Source: Sabethes cyaneus
Lineage: Eukaryota; Arthropoda; Insecta; Diptera; Culicidae
Length of the DNA stretch: 64,000 bases
Direction: 5' to 3'
Assembly (NCBI RefSeq): GCF_943734655.1
Contig: NC_071355.1
Span: 207,315,603 to 207,379,602 of the forward strand
Part shown: positions 1 to 10,900 of the stretch, one piece after another
How positions within the stretch are numbered: the stretch's first letter is position 1
Layout of the letters: every line of letters begins with the position of its first letter
Position numbers and translations under genes: made by a program
Notes under the pieces: generated by a model
The model's input: only the letters and a program-made list of their open reading frames with translations
The model's database searches: none
Told to the model about the DNA's origin: nothing

Positions 1-488
1 TCGAAACATCAGCATTCAGTCTAGATTTGAACCCTTTTGAACATCTTTTTAGATAATTTCATTTCTATAATGAGAAATCATTTGATTTCTTATCAAAATG
101 ACTTAAACCGAGCTCTTGCAAAAAAATGGTCAGCAATTCACAGAGGGGTATTTGAAAAATTATTAATTTTATCCTAAACAGATTAAAACAGGTCATCAAG
201 AATGAAAATGGTCCTACAAGGTGATGGTTGAGCGAGAAAGGACATTTATTTCAACTAATAGTTAACTGTCCGAATACTCTTTTGGCTGCATTTTTAAGCA
301 ATTCAAATTATATGTACTCTATCTTCAAAACGGAAAGCTTTTCCCCGAATTTTTGTTGTGCATCTAAATATGCTTTAGTTAAACATTGTTTTAAAAAATA
401 TGTGTTACCATTCTTTGCAAAAATACTGCGCAAAATTACTAAAAGAAAAATTTATGCGCTGCTGTCCGAATACTTTTTTGGTTGACTG
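1..488 (+). mobile_element. 3' end of a Tc1-like transposon (DD34E-type transposase tail plus TIR)
   Basis: The plus strand begins inside a broken transposase reading frame. Positions about 20-50 read LDLNPFEHL, the usual context of the third catalytic residue (E) in Tc1-like DDE transposases. The last codons read VIKNENGPTR followed by TGA near 225, like the C-terminus of that family. In-frame stops show it is dead. Downstream, TGTCCGAATAC occurs twice, near 268 and near 465. The second copy runs into a probable terminal inverted repeat ending at 488, followed by TA at 489-490, the expected Tc1/mariner target duplication. The 5' part lies outside the window. Family level is fairly sure; the exact boundary is inferred. 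Confidence 0.6.
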
Positions 489-1125
489 TATACCGCTGTT
501 TAGTGGATAAAGATTACTCGGAATAACCAAAGTAATATTTCAGGTTGCTGTAACCAGCCTAATTTGCGTCAGCATGACAACATCTTATCCTGATAAATGA
601 TCTCATAATAAACCTCGTACATTTTGATACTGCACCTATATATAAGCAGTGTTTGTGATGCCGATTGTAGTATGCAACATGTAAACCGACTTTCTCTGAT
701 AGGTTTCGCCACTTTCAGAATAAAATCTTTAATTAAATATGTTTTATGAAATTTTTGCGAACAATTTGCCTATATAGACTACATTACGACAGGACGTAAA
801 ACCCGGTCATACGGCCTCTGAGAGACATGCGTTGATCGCTAATCGCTATTTCATCGAATGCTAACGTTTTTTGATATGCGACATGACATATACTACGGAT
901 GTTGAAATGTCCCTTTGTAGAAGCCGGTTCCGGATTCATAGTAACCTCCCAAATCCAGATGGCGTGTACCATGGATCGTAACCGCAGCAAAGTAACTGAT
1001 ATGATCACAGTCGTTGATTTGTTTTAAAAAATCCGCATGTTTAAAAAAAAACTTGGAAAATTCGACAAAGTTATTCAAAAAAGCCATGTCGTGATCGCCC
1101 AAGGAACACCGGAATAACTCCGGGA
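489..1125. other. intergenic, no recognisable gene
   Basis: AT-rich sequence. A minus-strand open stretch at 784-1195 gives no recognisable domain and has no convincing start or splice context, so no gene is called. Confidence 0.4.
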
Positions 1126-1549
1126 GAGGACTGGGCGATACTATATCGATACCGGCGATATCGATACTCGAAGGCCGAATTTCGATATATTTCATCGATA
1201 CTTACGACGTCGTTATTATGCTAAATCGATAATTTCATCCCGATACTGTTTTGATAAAGCGGGATATGTAGCTGAAAAAATATAGGCTAAAACTAGGCCA
1301 GGAAACGCTCAAGAAAGCAATATTTTAAGGATTTTTCCTCGCGCTGTTTTCTTTTCAGGTATCTACTAAGCTTAATTCTCAAATTTACTATATTGGAATC
1401 GACTCTTATGCAAAACCTTGAACAATGTTACTTACATGTTTAACGCTTATTGAACAGTAAGTGCATGCGATACGCGATTTTCAGCAATTCAGAACTGACC
1501 AGAGAGCACAGAGAGTAGTATTGGGCGTTGACGGCATTAACAAAGACCT

Positions 1550-2035
1550 TCCAGAGAAGAGCTAGAACCGGAAAGGAGCAAATCCCGGCGGAACTCTGTA
1601 GGAATGGCCAAGAACCGCCAGTAACGACACATCACTGGATGATTTCAGAGGTTTGGGAGAGGGCTGTCGGACGAGGGGATTGAGGGTGTAGTTTGTCCTA
1701 TCTACAGATAGGGCGATCGGATATATTGCTGTAATTACCGCAGCATAACGCTGGTCAAAGCCATCAACAGGATGGTCTCCCAGATTTTGTTGCGTTGTCT
1801 GTCCCTAGTGGCAGGAAAGTTCGTAGGGTAATACCAGGTGGGCTTTATGGAGGCCCGTGCTACTACGGATCAAATTTTTACTCTTCGGCAGGTCATCCAG
1901 ATGTGTCGGGAGTACAACCCATCATATTTTTGTGGATTCCGGGGCAGTATACGATTCAGTCGAACGCGAACAGCTCTGGCAGGTGGTGCGGTTTTCCGTA
2001 CACAGCGACGTGTCCGAAATAGAGCTGCACTGGAG
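1550..2035 (+). pseudogene. LINE reverse transcriptase fragment (non-LTR, RTE-like)
   Basis: Split over frames, the plus strand reads pieces of a non-LTR reverse transcriptase: IPAELCRNGQEPP (about 1580), YRSITLVKAINRM (about 1735), then FMEARATTDQIFTLRQVIQM near 1840-1905. The last matches the QxGFRxGRSTTDQIFxLRQ block of the RT fingers/palm. Frameshifts and stops are frequent. The clade is uncertain; motif wording is closest to RTE-type mosquito LINEs. Confidence 0.6.
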
Positions 2036-2155
2036 CGAGTGACGTTGTGTTGCGTGCGTGTTTTGGGCGCACTTTCTTTGCTCTTTTTACTGTTTTTTAT
2101 TCATTTTTATGAATCCCTGTTTTTTGCGTAGCATTTCCTAATCCCAGAATGCCGC

Positions 2156-2440
2156 CACAGAACAGAAGTGGAAGTCCGAACGATTCGGCGATCAAAACTG
2201 GTAATAGCGTCTTTTTTGTTTTTATTTTTCTTTGGGAAGGTTTTCGCATAGAAGCAAATAACAGCAATATAAGCAGAACGCTCGCTGCCAATCGCATAGC
2301 AGCTTTCACTGCATTCGTGTGCATTCGTATGCGTTCGTGTGTTTCCGTGGGAAAAAGTGATTCGTTACCGCCAGGTTCGCTAGTATCTGTAGAAAGTAGC
2401 ATGTACGTGTTTGGATTTCTACTTCCACTTCTGTTCTGTG
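2156..2440. mobile_element. MITE with perfect 20-bp terminal inverted repeats
   Basis: CACAGAACAGAAGTGGAAGT at 2156-2175 is repeated as its exact reverse complement at 2421-2440, bounding 285 bp with no coding content. Part of the same sequence (about 60 bp, including AACGATTCGGCGATCAAAAC) recurs in reverse at about 46555-46613, so it is a dispersed family. Flanks (ATGCCGC left, ATGGGCC right) are only loosely alike, so the target duplication and superfamily are not established. Confidence 0.6.
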
Positions 2441-2699
2441 ATGGGCCTTAAACAGTATCGATAAATCTAATATCGATGCTTCACGAACGATATATCGACG
2501 GTATCGAAAAAGCGGCGGATTTGATATTGATAATCAATTATCGACTTTCGGGAATTTTGACCAATCCTTTACCGGGACTATGTGACATACGGCCAATGTA
2601 AGAATTATGAAAATAAAAAAGAATTCCCAAATTTGGTGAAAGATTAAAAAGTTCCGGCAATTTTAGTAAATTTTTTGGTGCTAAAAATGATGTAGAATC

Positions 2700-2980
2700 T
2701 TAGTAGAATTAGTCGAATTTCTCATGAAAATTGCATATTTATGGCGAAAAAAGATTAATTTTATTCCAGCGGGATGCGATGATATGGACTTTTGCATCTC
2801 TTCATATCGATCCGGAATTCTCACACAGTGCTGGGTCCCATCCATTGCGATGAATCGATGCATCGTAGCCAAGATAAGTCTAGTTAGATTGCCCGGAAAA
2901 CTGTTTTCGTACAAAATTTTTCATAGCTTTTGTCGGTTTACACTATCATATGCGGCTTTGGAATCAATGAACAGGTAATG
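2700..2980 (-). pseudogene. LINE reverse transcriptase palm fragment
   Basis: Read on the minus strand from about 2975 down, the sequence resembles FIDSKAAYDSVNRQK, then LYENSFPGNLTRLILATMHR in another frame. This corresponds to the RT block with the first catalytic aspartate context (F-D-x-K-x-A-Y-D-S-V). It is interrupted by frameshifts and stops and abuts an oppositely oriented LINE fragment at about 2985. Confidence 0.55.
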
Positions 2981-3497
2981 TGTGGGGACTCGAAATTTGC
3001 GGTACTTCTGGAACCCTGTCCCAGGGTGAAGATATAGTCTACTGTAGACCGACTTTCCATGAAGCCGGCCTAATTACTTCTCATAAATCTATTGGCTTCT
3101 CGCGGCAGTCGATCAAAGATGATTTTGGTACAGCATGTGGGGAGTTTCGCGCAGTAGACCCTATAACATCTAGTACCACATCTACTACAGTGGCGGTAGA
3201 AAGGCAGAATATGGAGTCAGTTTCATAGTGTTGGGAAAGCAAAAGCAGCGAGCTTTTCGGAGAAGACCCGTAGATAAACATATATGTGTGTGTTGAGAAT
3301 TAAGAGCAAATTCTTCAACTACAGCCTAACCAACGCATACGCACCGACAAATCATAAATCCGACGATGCTAAGGACGAGTTCTACGATAGACTCGAGAAG
3401 GCCTATGAAGAGCTTTGGGCACTCTTGACATCATCGAAGATGCAAACACACATATCGGAAAGGAGGAATTTTTCCGTCCTGTTACTGGAAGCCTTAT

Positions 3498-3614
3498 GGC
3501 GAATTTATTTATTCAATCCGGATTGGAACTGGATTAATTTTTTGTGTTCATTTGCTCCTATCTGACAGATAAAATTCATCCAGTTCCAACCCGGACTGAA
3601 TAAACAAATTCGCT
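3498..3614 (+). mobile_element. 117-bp palindromic MITE, copy 1
   Basis: Begins GGCGAATTTATTTATTCAA and ends with the near reverse complement TTGAATA/GAATAAACAAATTCGCT. The centre contains TCTGACAGATAAAATTCATC. A second copy in opposite orientation is at 4543-4658, inside the same dead LINE. There is no coding potential. Superfamily unassigned. Confidence 0.65.
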
Positions 3615-4542
3615 ACATATTAGTCTGGCTGATCTGGCGGTCATCTGTAGCACCTACTTTCCACGTGTAAATATTCGGAAACTCAGCTGGAGCTTAGATT
3701 ATTAAAGTAGATACGCCACCCAACAAATATTTGTGTTGAATAACGACTTATCAAGCGCTTGTTACCCGGTAATTAGCTATACAACGGTTGAATAAGCTAC
3801 TAAGTAAAATAATTGTTTGTTGGGCAGTCTTTGATTTCCTCATATTTGAGTAAAAAGTATGTCATCACCACTATCTACTGGCGGTAGGGGAACTAGCCTA
3901 TCATAGTCTTTGTATCACCTTCTCATTTTACACAAGTGCTAGTGACAGATGATATAGTCAAATGTGTACCTATGAAAACGCTCTACGAACACAATGGCAG
4001 GTTAGTACACCCTGTTGCCATCAGAAGCTACTTTACTAACGATTAAATCTGCGAAGAGTGGCGGATCTGCTTCCTTTAATAATCTAAGGCCGGAGGCATT
4101 CAAATGAAGACTCTAGCTCTCAGATCGATCATGTCTTGATTGACGGTCGACACTTTTCGGATTTCATCGATGTAAGGTCTTTTCGAGGACCAACTATCGA
4201 CTCTGATCACTGTAATCATATTAAGATTCGCGCAAGCTTGTCGAACGCGGTGAATGTTCACACTGAGAGGACGCTACGTTTCAACATCCAGCGGTTGACG
4301 GCAGATGGCGTGGCAGCCGAATACGTCAAAAAGGTTGATCAATGAATTGCAGAACAGTAGGATGAAAGGGAAGATATAAGTGGGTTGTGAGAAGAGACTA
4401 GAACTGGGCAAAAAAGAACCTACCGTCTAAAAAACGTGTGTACGGGGAGCACGAGCTCGCCAGCGTAGAGGAGAGATTCTCCGGCAACCACACACGACGT
4501 TTCTACAAAACGGTGAGGTGCAGAAATTTTACCATGCCTATT

Positions 4543-4658
4543 AGCGAATTTGTTTATTCAATCTGGGCTGGAATCGGATGAATTTTATCTGTCAGATAGG
4601 AGCAAATGAACACAAAAATTAATACAGTTCCAACCCGGATTGAATAAATAAATTCGCT
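4543..4658 (-). mobile_element. 116-bp palindromic MITE, copy 2
   Basis: Reverse-oriented relative of the 3498-3614 element. It starts AGCGAATTTGTTTATTCAA and ends GAATAAATAAATTCGCT. Centres align after reverse complementation with only a handful of differences. It also shares the terminal AGCGAATT with the 231-bp element at 44146-44376. Confidence 0.65.
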
Positions 4659-5345
4659 ATATGATGCGCAATGATAGAGTGCTGGCAACCTGCTCACTGA
4701 CAAAACGACGGCAGCAGCCAGGTGGAAGGAGCACTTCCAAATATTGCTAGATGGAGAGGTATCCACGGAAATTTGCAGAAACATGATAAGAATTGTGGTC
4801 GATGGCCAAGCTGTGGAACCGCCAACACAAGAAGAGGTTAAGAAGGCAATCAGTGAGCTGAAAAACGGTAAGGCTGCTAGGAAGGACGGTATCCCGGCTG
4901 AACTTCTAAAAGCGGGAAACCAGCGGCTGTAGGAAGCAATCCACCGGATCATTGTCAGGATTTGGGAGGAATAACAAATGCCGGAGGAGTGGTTGGATGG
5001 CCTCATTTGCCCAATTTTTAAAAAAAGGGGCAGCTCCTCGAGTGTAAAAACTATCGTGGAATTACATTGCTCAATTCTGCCTATAAGGTGCTCTCGCGTA
5101 TCCTGTTCTGCAGACTGAGACCATTAGCGGAGTCCTTCGTCGACGAGTACCAAGCTGGTTTACGCTGCACGATTCGCTGCACGACGGATTAGATGTTTAT
5201 CCTGTGACAGTTACTAGACAAGTACAAGGAGTACAACTTGCATACGCATCATTTGTTTGTAGACCATAAAGCGGCGTACGATTCAGTAAAACGTAATACT
5301 GATAAAATACGTAAGGTCAGTGTGGGTGGTTCGGTTCACTTCTTA

Positions 5346-5727
5346 TACTTTGCAGGCTGGACGACGATGATGACGGAATGATGAGAGACCTACGGCACAA
5401 AGCCTCTACCAAGGGCTACGTTTTTGACGTTTTTGAAGTTTTTGATACAATTTCCGCATATCATGGGAGCGTTACAACTACCCGAGTCACTGCAGTCGCG
5501 TTAGGCTATACCGTGGCGAGCGATGATATCCTTTGTTATTTACAACAAATTGTATTTGAAGTATCTTAACCATCACTCGATTGCGGTTTTTTTTCCTGTA
5601 TGGACTCATCACTGCGACCAGTATAGTTGATCTATTGTGATATCGCTCAGGTGTTTGCTGTATGACCTGCACTGCATTTCTTTTTGCTATAATCACTATT
5701 GAATGAGCGATATCCTTATTAAATTTT
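5346..5727. other. region upstream of the secreted-protein gene, nothing recognised
   Basis: No coding sequence or repeat was recognised. It should contain the promoter and 5' UTR of the gene starting at 5728, but no convincing TATA box or initiator can be named. Confidence 0.35.
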
Positions 5728-7895
5728 ATGCGTGCTTGTGTGTATTGGGGTTTACTCTTCCTTCAAAGCTTGATCTACTTATCCACTTATCCCTCACTGC
5801 CAGTACTATCCCATATTATAGCCGTCCCTGGCGAGGACTCATTCGTTCCTCTGACCAGTACACTTAACTATAGGAGGGACTTTTTGCACTTTCAAGAGGC
5901 TTCAGTAAGTAAATTTAGAATTCAACATGAAGGAAGGGTAAACGAGGAAGGGTGAATGTATGTTAACGTCAATAATGTCTGAAAAGTAGCAACCATCTTT
6001 TAAATAAAACGTGGTCAGTTCAGGATTCTGTCTGGTGGAATGATTTCCAGGTGCACCAATAGCGGAGGTTAAGCTGAAAAATGATTCTACGTATGCTCAT
6101 GTTCTTGGAAACGGTGAAGTCGACAAGTCTTAGGTCGTTTTCGATCGATAGTTGATATGCGCTGAGCCGTCCAATCACACGGTTTGAATTACTCCTCCTA
6201 ACCAACCTGAGTATTCTTGTCCCCGATGATGATCTTGACATGTTGTCTTGGGCAGTGGTCATATTCGCACTCCAACTAGGCAAAAAATTCCCCTTTGTCA
6301 TTATCGGTACTTCCAAGGCGAAGACTGTCCACGTAAATGCTAATATTGAAGAATCGGTCACCATCCGCTATGCGAAAGCTGTTGTCTCATCTGTTTCTGC
6401 ATTATAAGCTGCATGAAAGCTGTGCCCAATCGATCGCCGCTCCTCTGGTAGATAGTATCATCCCTCTATATGTATGTACTACCGTTCTCTTCCCTCATAA
6501 CTCCTGCAGCTCTACATCGTTGCTTGCAATTCTTCACTTCTTTGGGATGCACATGGGTACTTCTGAGGAGATTTGGAGACCGACTGTTTCATGCTCCAAG
6601 CTTCCGATCCAATGTTCATTTACGTCGCCTGGGTCTTTGCCGATTATTCCAATCTGAATTATTACTTTGACGTTTTTGCTTCGTTTTAAGTAATGCCGGC
6701 TTGCAAGGCTGACGTCCAACCCTACTATATGACTGGAGTACCAACGTAGTGCTGCAGTTTTTGGTCCCGAACTCTATTAGGACCTGAGTAGAACCAAAAC
6801 ACTCCTTTCCGAAGAAGAAAGTCTGCTTTCCCTGCCAGCACTCAACCAACACGAATTGCCCTATTTTAGCTTCAATTGTTTTATAAGCATATTTTTTCGT
6901 TTAATACTACAATATATTAAATGTATTACAATAGGTCGAAAGTGCATATGAATAAGCAAGCTTCTGTACCTGTTAACTGAATTGCTTGAAATTTCCATTT
7001 TAGAGAAATGATCATCTTAACCAATCCAAATGTTCACAAATTTACAAATGTCCATTTCTATTTCTTTCCTCTGTAGCTAGCCCTAAAGATGGGCATTGCC
7101 CTGGATCCGACGAAAGCAGCCCTGCAGGAGGAGTTCATTGCACGTGTGTCACGTTCGGCAATGGAGTTCGAAGCGGAGAGCTTCACTGCGGACATGATTG
7201 AGCATGGACAACTTCGGGCGCTAAAATTACGCCAAAGTTTCAACCAGCTTAAGGCACTATATATCGAACTGGACAGTCTGATTGCATCCGTAAACAATGG
7301 AACCTACAGCTCGCTAATGGAGCAGCAACTGGATGGTGAGTTAGAAATTGCCCGTGAGGTACGTGATCGTTTGGGAGGTGTTTCCGAGCAATGGCGAACG
7401 ACCAACCTAATGATGAGAGCTTCTGTCAAAGGGATGCAGCAAGCAGTTGAATTTTGGAATTATGTTGGAAAATCTCACCAGGCAGCAGAAAAAATTGGTT
7501 TTGCATTGGACTGTAGAACCGCTTGTCATGGTTCTCTGATGTCTTTGGAAGCAGCGTTAGCGGCTCTGCCGCAGGTGGAGATTCCTTTTATTACCTTTAG
7601 ACAACAATCGGCAGTAAAGCATGCTCTAATATATATGCTAACGGATATGGCAAATCCGTCACGATATCAACACACGAAACTTGTTTTGGAGGGATTTTTA
7701 TGCAACTTGGAGAAGTCAGTCCGATGGGTTTACGAAACCTACCGAGCAACTTTAAAAAAGGATCTTAGCGAAGCCGATCAGTCAGTAACGTTGATAGCTA
7801 CAAAGCTTCGCGAGTTAAGAAAACAATACATTAGCCAACGAATGGGACCTAAGATTTATGTGCGACCTGTTTTACGAAAATTGAATGAACGATGA
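5728..7895 (+). CDS. probable secreted alpha-helical protein, two exons, function unknown
   Basis: Rebuilt from splice signals. Exon 1 is 5728-5904, ending before a consensus donor GTAAGT. Exon 2 is 7077-7895, after a pyrimidine-rich acceptor TTTCCTCTGTAG. Both junctions are phase 0, giving 331 aa and a TGA stop. Residues 1 to about 25 (MRACVYWGLLFLQSLIYLST) look like a signal peptide, so the product is probably secreted. The exon 2 part, from LALKMGIALDP, is rich in A, E, L, R and Q and predicted largely helical, with a basic C-terminus. Cysteines are few (CRTACHG near residue 200, LCN near 265). I recognise no family; an insect secreted or reproductive-tract protein is possible but unproven. 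Starting instead at the ATG at 7089 would lose the signal peptide. The intron holds a LINE fragment. AATAAA lies at 7935-7940. Confidence 0.72.
6000..6370 (-). pseudogene. LINE endonuclease fragment inside the intron of the 5728 gene
   Basis: The minus strand reads GRLSAYQLSIENDLRLVDFT and continues through SKNMSIRRIIFQ to YWCTWKSFHQTES. This matches the H-N-D-N-G-L-R-L-V-D-F-A stretch of LINE apurinic-like endonucleases, followed by the T-W-x-S-P motif. The downstream catalytic D-H motif is degraded. It is an intronic insertion with no expected function. Confidence 0.5.
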
Positions 7896-7922
7896 AGATA
7901 TTATAACATATTTATAAAATCA

Positions 7923-7940
7923 TTTATTTACAATAATAAA
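7923..7940. promoter_or_regulatory. crossed polyadenylation signals of two convergent genes
   Basis: AATAAA for the plus-strand gene is at 7935-7940. The minus-strand SLC5 gene, whose stop is at 7965-7967, has AATAAA at 7923-7928. Each signal therefore lies in or beyond the other gene's 3' UTR, and the transcripts should overlap tail to tail. Confidence 0.6.
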
Positions 7941-7964
7941 ACAGTTAAAACAACGCAGTGAGAT

Positions 7965-10900
7965 TTATTCATCGTTTTTTGTGATCTGCAACGTCCGATG
8001 CTCTTTTGCGTTTTTCAATTCATAATCGTCCACACAGCGGACAGGTTTGTACAGTGAGCGAACCCACGGTGTTAGCAGTACCTCCGGAACAGGTTCAGTT
8101 TGACCACCTGTCATGTAGCTTATAACGGTTCCGGAGAAAACGGCAATAATCGTGCCCAATGCCGAATAGTACATAAAGCCTAGCCGGAACAGCCACGGTA
8201 CTTCGGAGTTGTCATGCCCTTCGGCGTCGACGTAGAATGTACTGGTTGCCGTTCTGAAATTGAGTTGTTTTTAAAACGTTTTTCTCATTTTCTTAGAGTA
8301 GGTATTTTATTGAATTCCAACATTCTAATTGTTACATGCTTACCCTGTGGAATTGAAACCAAGACAACCATCATATCTCAACGGTAAACTCGGATATTTT
8401 AAATTTCCTTGCAAAATTTCCAATTGAGCTCCAGCAGCAATGAAACACAGTGATGCCAGCGAAATTATTGCTCCCCAGTAGGCTCCCTGGCGGGGAAAAT
8501 AAGCGTCAAATAATTTTTTTTAAATGCAGGCACAAAAAGCACTTACTTTTGCATTTATTTTCGGGGAAAACATCCCCAGAAAGAAAATTCCCAGCAGCGT
8601 CCCAGACGTTACGCCGGACACTGAAATGGCTAAACTGAAAACACTTCCCAGCTTCTCTACAACGTAAACCAGCAGTAAACAGATGACCCCGATCACCACA
8701 ACCATCGATTTGATAACGGAACTAGCCAATTTTTCTTTAAAGTTGAATCGTGGCTTCACGAAGTCGTCATAAATCGTTCCCGATAGAGTATTTAAAATGG
8801 TGGACATCGACGACAGGGCTGCGGAAAATACACCCACTACGAACAATCCGGGAAGACCGGGAATCCGGCGAGCCACGTCCAGTACGTAGTAGGGAAAAAT
8901 TTGGTCATTCTTTTTAACAAGACCCGAGTGGACTGGATCACAGTCATGATATTTACTGAATACCAGCAGTCCATTGTAAACGGAACATAGTTTGACCAAA
9001 ATGTGACCAACACCGAATATCCAAACGGCTCTGTAATCGTAAGAATTCATGTTAATGTTTTTCAATTCCTCTAAACTATATTTTTGGTAATTGTTACTTC
9101 TTCGCACTTGATATGTCCGGTACTGTGAGAAATCGTTGAACACATTCTGGTGTGACGCCAATATTTGAAATCCACATGGAAGTTAAGCCTACGGATACTA
9201 ACCAAAAGGATGATCGCAGTGAAGGATCGGGGTCCATGCTGGATGAAAATCATTTTATAAAATAAGAAAAAGTGATATGTAAATGTTTGTGGTTATGTTC
9301 ATACTTAAACCAGATCAGCCTCCCTCCAGCGTCGGCAATTTTAAATATGTTGATGAAGCCTCCCAACTGTAGTGTTCCCAGTGTCATGACAACTAATAGT
9401 GCCAAAATCATACTGCCGAATTGAAGTGTATCTGTCCATATCACTGCCCTGAATCGAAATTAGAAACATAAAAGGTAAGATTATTCGTTATGCTCACTAC
9501 GCTACTATCAATTCAGACCGTATGCCTCCGAAGGTGGTGTAAAAAATACAAATACAGCAAATGGCGGGCGTGATGATATGTAAGTTTATACCAGTAACTG
9601 TAAATAGACGATTATTGGAACAGTCGACGGAGAAAACTGATTATTGAGGATTATTTTGGCAGACTTACCTTGACTAAATGCTATTGCCGGAGTGTAGATT
9701 AACACCGGTACGTTCAGCAAGCAGTACAGCATAAATAGAAAGCTAGCCAGACGACGCACCGTTTTATCGAACCTTTGCTCCAGGTACGCATAGCACGAGG
9801 TCGATTGTAGCTCGTAGAACACCGGCAGAAATACGTACACCATGAATATCGTTACTATCAAACCGGATATGGAACATGCCCAATACTGGATTCCGTAGCG
9901 GTACATTTCCGCCGGAACGCCCAACATGGTGACGGCAGAAATGTGGCTGAGGAGAAAAGACAGACACCATTAGATGCACAACTAAGTTTTCTTTGTTTGT
10001 TTTTTTATGAAAAAGTAAGTTTATTGTCGAAAATAGTTTCAAATCAATCACTAAAATATCGTCCATGCTGCTAGGTAACGAGTTGGGCAACGTGAGACTG
10101 AGCGTTGTCATGCTGTACAATCACTTTTCGTGCCTCACTACTCGTATAATGACCGTCTTTCGCGCAGTTCTCAGCTCAATTAATTGAATTCCAAGATGGC
10201 AGCCCCATTACGAAATTGCCATGGGATATCAAAATAATCATCGGGAATATAAACATCCAGGCCGATAGGACGGTTGTATATAGACAGATTGATAGAGCCC
10301 CGAAGCTATCCTCAGGCAAATAGACAATCCGTCAACTGCCAGGAACTGTGCTCGGATACTGTAAAGAAAATAGAAGTCAAAGGAGAGGGAAAACCGTCAG
10401 GCAAGAGTTAATTAACTCCGAATGCACAAAATGGCCTATTTACAAGCATTTTGACTGCATAACTATTGTATATTAGTAAGCAACATTCTTCTTGTCGATA
10501 ATAAACTGGAAATAAGCATTGTTAGCATTATAAGAGCGATAGCAGTAAAGTAGCTTTTGAGTAGTAAATAAGGTGACCTAAATGCTAACTGGCTTGCATA
10601 TGAATAGCATAGGCAATACTTATTGGTTACCTTGGTGAGATAGTCAAACATCCAGAAATAGGGGAGATATCTTGAAGAACTAGAATAACTATTCACGAAT
10701 TCTATGAAAAGTGCAAGTTTCGTAACTTAACATGTGATAAGAACTAGGAAGTAAACCTGAATACAAAGGAGGTCGAGGAAAACACGAAATTTCGCGAGTT
10801 CTCGCACAGCTTTAGTAGCGTCCCTGCTTTCGATGTCGAGGAGATTCGGTGAGAAATTGGACAGCTGACAGAAGTTGCAAAGGTTTGACTTCCGGCAGAA

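Larger units (their letters stand above)
1126..2545. repeat. possible degraded element with TATCGATA-rich ends
   Basis: Two clusters of ATCGATA/TATCGA words lie at about 1133-1260 and 2450-2545. They resemble the subterminal clusters inside the hAT element at 54312-55047. The left cluster follows CTGGGCGATA, like a hAT end. The interior holds a LINE fragment and a MITE. No target duplication was found, so the boundaries and even the single-element reading are inference. Confidence 0.25.
2985..5345 (+). mobile_element. degenerate LINE copy (endonuclease and RT), interrupted by two MITEs
   Basis: The plus strand carries broken pieces of one non-LTR retrotransposon. Endonuclease segments read LRIKSKFFNYSLTNAYAPTN (about 3298-3350) and, after a MITE and a gap, QIDHVLIDGRHFSDFIDVRS (about 4115-4175). 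The linker to RT (TLRFNIQRL, about 4277) follows. The RT segment reads EEVKKAISELKNGKAARKDG (about 4832) and then PEEWLDGLICPIF (about 4980-5020). Copies of the same family occur at 22580-25980. MITEs at 3498-3614 and 4543-4658 inserted later. Many stops: dead. Confidence 0.7.

Noticed and set aside
228..485. 85-codon plus-strand frame
   Set aside because: It lies after the transposase stop and spans the Tc1 subterminal repeats; no ATG start.
893..1195. Minus-strand 100-codon frame as a gene
   Set aside because: No recognised domain, no start or splice support; the 5' part overlaps the TATCGATA cluster.
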